A stretch of DNA of 64,000 nucleotides from Nitrobacter sp035546855 (lineage in GTDB: Bacteria > Pseudomonadota > Alphaproteobacteria > Rhizobiales > Xanthobacteraceae): positions 62,001 through 126,000 of the forward strand of contig DASZVY010000005.1 of NCBI GenBank assembly GCA_035546855.1, written 5' to 3'. A program made the position numbers and the translations under genes. The notes beneath the pieces were generated by a model, which made no database searches, was not told where the DNA came from, and worked only from the letters and a program-made list of their open reading frames with translations. This document shows, in pieces, positions 59,758 through 64,000 of the stretch (position 1 is the first letter of the stretch; each line of letters opens with the position of its first letter).

Positions 59758-59796
59758 GGCCCTCACCTTCGCGGTTGACCCGCGAAGGTGAGGGCC
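59758..59796. repeat. 17-bp perfect inverted repeat
   Basis: Arms 59758-59774 (GGCCCTCACCTTCGCGG) and 59780-59796 (CCGCGAAGGTGAGGGCC) are perfect complements with a TTGAC loop. It is the strongest hairpin in the window. It lies between the WD40 gene and a small ORF whose longest version would start inside the right arm. There is no T-run. Confidence 0.8.
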
Positions 59797-59802
59797 ATCG
59801 CC

Positions 59803-60126
59803 GTGAACCGCAAGGAAAACAGGAAAGACGTCGCGATCGCCGCCCTGATCATTGCGGCGGGCATCGTCATTTCCGGATTTTCATTGATGGAGCTTGCGCG
59901 CGGGCAGCCTCAGTTTGCGCAGGCGCAGGCGCAACAGCAGCCGGCCCCTTCGGTTCCCGCGGGCAATGCCAACGCGCCGGCCCGGGCAAAACCCGGCGGA
60001 ACTCGCCCGACAACGCCGGCGCCCGAGCCCGCGCAGCCGGGTCGCGGCGCGGAGAAGAAAGGCATGCGCCCCGCTCTTCCGCCCGCGCCAGCGGAGAAAA
60101 TGGCCCCGCCGATCAAGGCGAAGTAA
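59803..60126 (+). CDS. Small membrane-anchored Pro/Ala-rich protein
   Basis: The GTG at 59803 gives 107 residues (MNRKENRKDVAIAALIIAAGIVI); a GTG at 59788 lies in the hairpin arm and is less likely. One membrane helix or uncleaved signal (about 11-29) is followed by a Gln/Pro/Ala-rich tail with RAKPGGTRPTTPAPEPAQPG and a basic end. The tail should be periplasmic and disordered. I do not recognise a family. It is not clearly linked to the zinc genes. Confidence 0.45.
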   Translation: MNRKENRKDVAIAALIIAAGIVISGFSLMELARGQPQFAQAQAQQQPAPSVPAGNANAPARAKPGGTRPTTPAPEPAQPGRGAEKKGMRPALPPAPAEKMAPPIKAK

Positions 60127-60179
60127 GTCCGCAAAGGAAGTCCGCAGGCATGCCTGACGCGATGCGTATCCGCGTGGTC

Positions 60180-60277
60180 GTCATTCCGGGGCGATCGAAG
60201 TCCGAATTTGGCGGGGAATCTTCGGAATACCAACCTCCGGATTCCGGGTCTGCGGGCTTCGTCCGCATTGGAATGAC
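60180..60277 (+). repeat. Intergenic repeat of the GTCATTCCGGGG family
   Basis: The element starts GTCATTCCGGGGCGAT and ends GCATTGGAATGAC, so its ends are inverted repeats (GTCATTCC/GGAATGAC). Inner parts CCGGATTCCGGGTCTGCGGG fit the family pattern. It stands between two converging genes. Confidence 0.72.
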
Positions 60278-60287
60278 CGCAAGTCTG

Positions 60288-61733
60288 TCACCGCACCAGC
60301 ACGTTCTTGAACTGCCAGGGATCGCTGGTGTCGATGTCTTCGGGAAACAGGCCGGGCCGATCGGTGAGCGGCGTCCAGTCGGTGTAATAGCCTTTCACCG
60401 GGCCGAGATACGGCTTCTGGATTTCCAGCAGGCGATCGAAATCCATCTCGTCGGCTTCGACGATGCCGGCGTTCGGATTTTCCAGCGCCCACACCATGCC
60501 CGCGAGCACGGCGGAGGTCACTTGCAGGCCGGTGGCGTTCTGATAGGGCGCAAGCGTCCGGGTCTCCTCGATGGAGAGCTGCGAGCCGTACCAGTAGGCA
60601 TTTTTGTCGTGGCCATAGAGCAGCACGCCGAGCTCGTCGATGCCGTCGACGATCTCGTTTTCGTCGAGGATATGATGCTTCTCCTGCGCCCTGGCGGCGC
60701 GGCCGAACATTTCGTGCAGCGAGAGCACCGCGTCATCGGCGGGATGATAGGCATAGTGACAGGTCGGCCGATAGACGACCGCGCCCGATGCGTCGCGCAC
60801 CGTGAAATAGTCGGAGATCGAGATCGACTCGTTGTGGGTGACAAGGAAGCCGTATTGCGCGCCGCGGGTCGGGCACCAGGTGCGCACGCGGGTGTCGGCG
60901 CCGGGCTGCATCAGATAGATCGCCGCGCCGCAGCCGGCTTCGTGCGTGTGCGCGTTGTCGGGCATCCACCTTTCATGGGTGCCCCAGCCGAGTTCGGACG
61001 GCTGCACGCCTTCCGAGATGAAGCCTTCCACCGACCACGTATTGACGAACACGTCCGGCTCTTTCGGTGTCTTCGAACGCTGGGTGTCGCGCTCGGCGAT
61101 GTGGATGCCCTTGACGCCGGCCTGGCGCATCAGGTCCGCCCATTCGGCCTTGGTCTTCGGCCTCGGCGCATTGAGCTTGAGATCGGCGGCGACATTCAGC
61201 AGCGCCTGCTTGACGAAGAACGAGACCATGCCGGGGTTGGCGCCGCAACAGGACACGGCCGTCGTCGAGCCTGCGGGACGGGCCTTCTTGGCGGCCAGCG
61301 TGTTTTCACGCAGGGCGTAGTTGGAGCGCGCCTCCGGGCCTTTTGAGGCATCGAAATAGAAGCCGAGCCACGGCTCGTTGACCGTGTCGATATAGAGCGC
61401 GCCGAGTTCGTTGCATAGCTCCATGATGTCGGTGGAGCCGGTATCGACCGAAAGGTTGACGCAGAAGCCCTGGCCGCCGCCTTCGGTGAGCAGCGGCGTC
61501 AGCAATTCGCGGTAATTGTCCCTGGTCACGGCCCGCTGGATGAAGCGCACATTGTGCGTCTCGCAATGCGCCTTGCGGCCTTCGTCCTTGGGATCGATCA
61601 CCGTGACGCGCGACCTGTCGTAGTCGAGATGCCGCTCGATCAGCGGCAGCGTGCCCTTGCCGATCGAGCCGAAGCCGATCATGACAATGGGGCCTGTGAT
61701 GCGTGCGTACACGGGCGCAGTTGTAGGCGGCAT
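60288..61733 (-). CDS. hss: Homospermidine synthase
   Basis: The 481-residue enzyme has the N-terminal Rossmann fold TGPIVMIGFGSIGKGTLPLIERHLDY, then DPKDEGRKAHCETH, TVNEPWLGFYFD and CCGANPGMVSFFVKQALL as in the NAD-dependent Hss of rhizobia and Blastochloris. It makes homospermidine from two putrescines, or from putrescine and spermidine. ATG 61731-61733 has CCGGAG eight bases upstream; the frame is open to 61802. It has no operon partner. Confidence 0.94.
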   Translation of the reverse strand: MPPTTAPVYARITGPIVMIGFGSIGKGTLPLIERHLDYDRSRVTVIDPKDEGRKAHCETHNVRFIQRAVTRDNYRELLTPLLTEGGGQGFCVNLSVDTGSTDIMELCNELGALYIDTVNEPWLGFYFDASKGPEARSNYALRENTLAAKKARPAGSTTAVSCCGANPGMVSFFVKQALLNVAADLKLNAPRPKTKAEWADLMRQAGVKGIHIAERDTQRSKTPKEPDVFVNTWSVEGFISEGVQPSELGWGTHERWMPDNAHTHEAGCGAAIYLMQPGADTRVRTWCPTRGAQYGFLVTHNESISISDYFTVRDASGAVVYRPTCHYAYHPADDAVLSLHEMFGRAARAQEKHHILDENEIVDGIDELGVLLYGHDKNAYWYGSQLSIEETRTLAPYQNATGLQVTSAVLAGMVWALENPNAGIVEADEMDFDRLLEIQKPYLGPVKGYYTDWTPLTDRPGLFPEDIDTSDPWQFKNVLVR

Positions 61734-61951
61734 CAAAAAATCTCCGGATTGTCGGGGGAGCAAGCGAGCGATCGCTGCAAAACTTGCCTTTGAAAACGAC
61801 AAAACGCCGATGAAATCAAGGCCTCGGACAGGGCTCGATTTCAGCGGCCCGGCGGCAGTCCCTCAGATGATTGATTCGACGTGCTTTCCGGCCCCATGGA
61901 CCAGCGTTCAAGATCGGATGGGCATCATGCTGTCACGCGCGCGTCACGAGG

Positions 61952-62938
61952 TCACACCACGTGATCCGGCGCGAGCATGCAGTGAACGTCGGACGATGTC
62001 TCGATCTGAAGCGTGGCGTGGCCGATGCCGAAGCGGAGATGCAGTTCGTGACAGGTCTCGGCGAGAAACACGTCGCCGGGATGGTTGCCCGGCGTGACCA
62101 GATGCACGGTGAGCGCCGTCTCCGTCGTGCTCATCGACCAGATATGCAGGTCGTGGATCGAGGCAACGCCGGGACGCCCTGCAAGAAAGGTGCGGACTTC
62201 CGCCGGATCGATTCCGGCAGGGACTGCGGCGAGCGACATCGCGGTGCTGTCGCGCAGCAGGCTCCATGTCCCGACGATGATGATGGCCACCACGATGAGA
62301 CTCGTCAGCGGATCGATCCAGAACCATCCGGTTTTCATGATGACGAGACCGGCAACGACGACGCCGGCCGAGACGGCGGCGTCGGCGGCCATGTGCAGGT
62401 AGGCGCCGCGGATGTTGAGGTCGTGCGCACGGCCCGACGCAAACAGCAAGGCGGTGACCCCGTTCACGACGATGCCGATAGCGGCAACGACGATGATGGT
62501 GAGGCTTGCGACCGGCTCCGGATGCAACAGCCGTTGCACGGCTTCAAGAATGATCGCACCGCAGGCCACCAGCAGCAGCACGGCGTTGAACAGCGCGGCG
62601 AGAATGGATGTGGTGCGAAGTCCGTAGGTGTAGCGCGCAGACGGCGGCCGTTTCGCCAGCCCGGCGGCGATCCAGGCGGCCGCAAGGCCGAGCACGTCGG
62701 AGAGGTTGTGGCCGGCATCGGCGAGCAGCGCAGTGGAGTTGGAGAAGTATCCATAAAGACCTTCGATCGCGACGAAGGCGGTGTTCAGGGCGATGCCGAT
62801 GACGAAGGCGCGGCCGAAATCGACCGGTGCGTGGCTGTGCCCGCCATGCGCGCGGCCATGGTTATGGTCGGAGTGATCGTGATGGTGGTGGTCGTGGTGA
62901 TCTGCCATGGCCTGCTGCCGGGAGTCGTCTGATGACAT
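61952..62938 (-). CDS. Cation diffusion facilitator family metal exporter
   Basis: This is a 328-residue protein with a His-rich head (about residues 12-36), six membrane helices, and the CDF metal sites LLADAGHNLSDVLGLAAAW (helix 2, His and Asp) and GAYLHMAADAAVSAGV (helix 5, His and Asp). The C-terminal cytoplasmic domain (about 225-328) ends HCMLAPDHVV. Family members (CzcD, ZitB, DmeF) export Zn, Co or Ni with proton exchange. An ATG 10 codons in (MADHHDH) is possible. No Zur or DmeR-like site was recognised upstream. Confidence 0.92.
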   Translation of the reverse strand: MSSDDSRQQAMADHHDHHHHDHSDHNHGRAHGGHSHAPVDFGRAFVIGIALNTAFVAIEGLYGYFSNSTALLADAGHNLSDVLGLAAAWIAAGLAKRPPSARYTYGLRTTSILAALFNAVLLLVACGAIILEAVQRLLHPEPVASLTIIVVAAIGIVVNGVTALLFASGRAHDLNIRGAYLHMAADAAVSAGVVVAGLVIMKTGWFWIDPLTSLIVVAIIIVGTWSLLRDSTAMSLAAVPAGIDPAEVRTFLAGRPGVASIHDLHIWSMSTTETALTVHLVTPGNHPGDVFLAETCHELHLRFGIGHATLQIETSSDVHCMLAPDHVV

Positions 62939-63039
62939 CAGAATCGAGGCTCCATAGCACTTGCCGCAGCGGCGCGCGACCGTGCGATCGCACCAGACGG
63001 GCGTCGCTATTTTATAACATTGCGGCGCGGGGCATCGCC

Positions 63040-63444
63040 TTATCCGCCGTTTTGGACCTTGGCGACGGTCAGTGAACGCCAGCCGCCCGAGGGCGTCTGG
63101 AATTCGATCGTCTGTCCGACCGAGAGGCCGATCAGCGCCGCGCCGATCGGCGTCAACACCGAGATCCTGTTGGCGCTGACGTCCGCAGCCTCGGGATAGA
63201 CCAGCGTCACGGTTCGTTCATGTCCGCTGACGTCGTCGCGGAACGTCACCTCGGAATCCATGGTGACGATGCCGTGCAACGAGCGATCCGCCGGGCAAAT
63301 GCTGGCGCGCTCAAGCTCGCGCGCGAGAAAATCCGCGGTCGCCGGATAGGTCTCGGTCGCGACATCCGCCAGATGACGCAATCTCTCGGCGTCACGCGCG
63401 CTGATGGTGATGGGAGGCAGATGGGTCTGCACGCTGTTGTCCAT
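63040..63444 (-). CDS. rnk: Nucleoside diphosphate kinase regulator (Rnk/GreA-like)
   Basis: The 134-residue protein has a short helical N-terminal region (DAERLRHLADVATETYPATADFLARELERA, landmark part DAERLRHLADVATE) and the GreA/GreB C-terminal FKBP-like domain (VTMDSEVTFRDDVSGHERTVTLVYPEAADVSANRISVLTPIGAALIGLSVGQTIEF as landmark SVLTPIGAALIGLSVGQ). This is the Rnk layout, which binds RNA polymerase's secondary channel. A GTG three codons upstream is also possible. There is no operon partner. Confidence 0.9.
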   Translation of the reverse strand: MDNSVQTHLPPITISARDAERLRHLADVATETYPATADFLARELERASICPADRSLHGIVTMDSEVTFRDDVSGHERTVTLVYPEAADVSANRISVLTPIGAALIGLSVGQTIEFQTPSGGWRSLTVAKVQNGG

Positions 63445-63825
63445 GATGGTCACGCGGGTTGCCTCGATGATGTGGCGCGCGGCCGTGTGGCATATTCCCC
63501 TGCAGGAGACGCTGCAGGGAAAGCGCCGGACGCGGGCGCCGGATGGAAAGTTCCGTGATTGAAACGAAAGTCTGTGAAGCGAAAGTCTGTCGAACGGAAA
63601 TCTATCCCGGACGGCGCGCGCGTCCGCCCGGGTCACCTTCCTGCGATGAGGTGACCTGCGCGCAACAACAGACGGCTTTTGCACACGTTCGACATGATTG
63701 CCTTAAGGTAGGGCCCGTCGCGCGCAAGTCAACGCGTGAACTGCGACATCTTGGCGCGCAAGGCGGATCAGGCTGAACGGCGTTTGGCCGCGACCTCGAT
63801 CTCACGCGTCATCGGCGCAGATCCG
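63445..63825. other. Intergenic region upstream of rnk
   Basis: About 380 bp hold no convincing gene. It includes a hairpin CCCTGCAG/CTGCAGGG (63498-63505 and 63512-63519) in the expected 5' leader or promoter region of rnk, and a short direct repeat CGAAAGTCTGT (about 63567 and 63582). No RNA gene was recognised. Confidence 0.4.
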
Positions 63826-64000
63826 TCACGCCGCCCGCGGCGCAGGCCGCTGACGCTTCACACGGCGATGACCCCTCGCTTCCGGCGCCCTGGCGCCGGT
63901 CGCGACGATCGTTCCTGCCGTGCCGTCGAGCGCGCCGTCGCGCAGTTCGGCGGCCAGCAGGCGCTCGCGCTCGAACGGTCCCGGAAGCGCGAGGTTGCCG
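63826..64000 (-). CDS. C-terminal end of an unidentified protein (partial)
   Basis: A frame open from the right edge ends at TGA 63826-63828. Its last 57 residues read from NLALPGPFERERLLAAELRD to a basic tail (GHRRVKRQRPAPRAA). The first half looks like normal protein sequence and the tail is basic and alanine/proline-rich. It has no recognisable domain. It could also be a spurious frame in GC-rich DNA. Confidence 0.35.
   Translation of the reverse strand, partial: GNLALPGPFERERLLAAELRDGALDGTAGTIVATGARAPEARGHRRVKRQRPAPRAA

Overview
The window is GC-rich chromosomal DNA from an alphaproteobacterium, most likely of the Bradyrhizobium/Rhodopseudomonas/Nitrobacter group (Nitrobacteraceae). Supporting signs are a cbb3 oxidase operon with a FixK2-type box, FlbD and SciP in a flagellar locus, TTAA-type CtrA sites, BA14K and DUF2147 secreted proteins, homospermidine synthase, a PmtA-like methyltransferase and intergenic repeats of the GTCATTCCGGGG type. 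The genus cannot be fixed from the sequence alone. No prophage, insertion sequence, CRISPR array or rRNA gene was seen.

Layout. 1-7.1 kb is respiration: the start of a ccoI copper ATPase, a DUF2189 membrane protein, a 63-residue membrane peptide, ccoPQON, pseudoazurin, an alternative-oxidase homologue and a divergent Crp/Fnr regulator. 7.2-10.3 kb is an AaeAB-like efflux system (HlyD/DUF1656/FUSC). 10.75-14.3 kb is cysJI sulfite reductase. 14.4-19.5 kb holds single genes: a ketopantoate-reductase-like protein, a DUF2147 protein, a GNAT, an MFS transporter, sodB and a small membrane protein. 19.5-27.6 kb is flagellar, all on the minus strand: fliK, flgD, sciP, fliF, fliG, fliH, fliN, flbD. 27.9-33.1 kb holds mnmA, a PmtA-like methyltransferase, tRNA-Met and minCDE. 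33.1-36.8 kb is a three-subunit membrane flavin dehydrogenase (gluconate 2-dehydrogenase type). 37.1-45.9 kb is a catabolic island: ligJ and ligK, an IclR regulator, a TctC binding protein, flavin reductase, FAH-family protein, HpaH, RidA, a LigI-like hydrolase and nitronate monooxygenase. 46.2-54.6 kb holds QmcA/NfeD, kdsD, an outer-membrane barrel, BA14K, a RecD-like helicase, an LLM oxidoreductase and crcB. 54.7-59.7 kb is a probable Zur regulon: a His-rich micro-protein, a zinc ABC transporter, a COG0523 GTPase and a WD40 protein. The rest holds homospermidine synthase, a CDF exporter and rnk.

How the genes work together. The FixK2-type box before pseudoazurin, with none visible before ccoN, suggests that low oxygen induces the copper protein and perhaps the cbb3 oxidase together. 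The flagellar genes show layered control: TTAA half-sites before fliF, sciP beside it, a sigma-54 promoter before fliK, and flbD encoding the sigma-54 activator. A full TTAA-N7-TTAA CtrA box before minCDE hints at cell-cycle control of division-site placement. An IclR operator-like palindrome sits between the diverging halves of the catabolic island.

Most notable observations: the alternative-oxidase homologue has lost two of its four glutamate iron ligands and faces a Crp/Fnr gene across two copies of an unusual 13-bp inverted repeat; the ligI/J/K-type lower pathway is present without a ring-cleavage dioxygenase; and the zinc operon begins with a tiny His-rich membrane protein behind a near-ideal Zur box.
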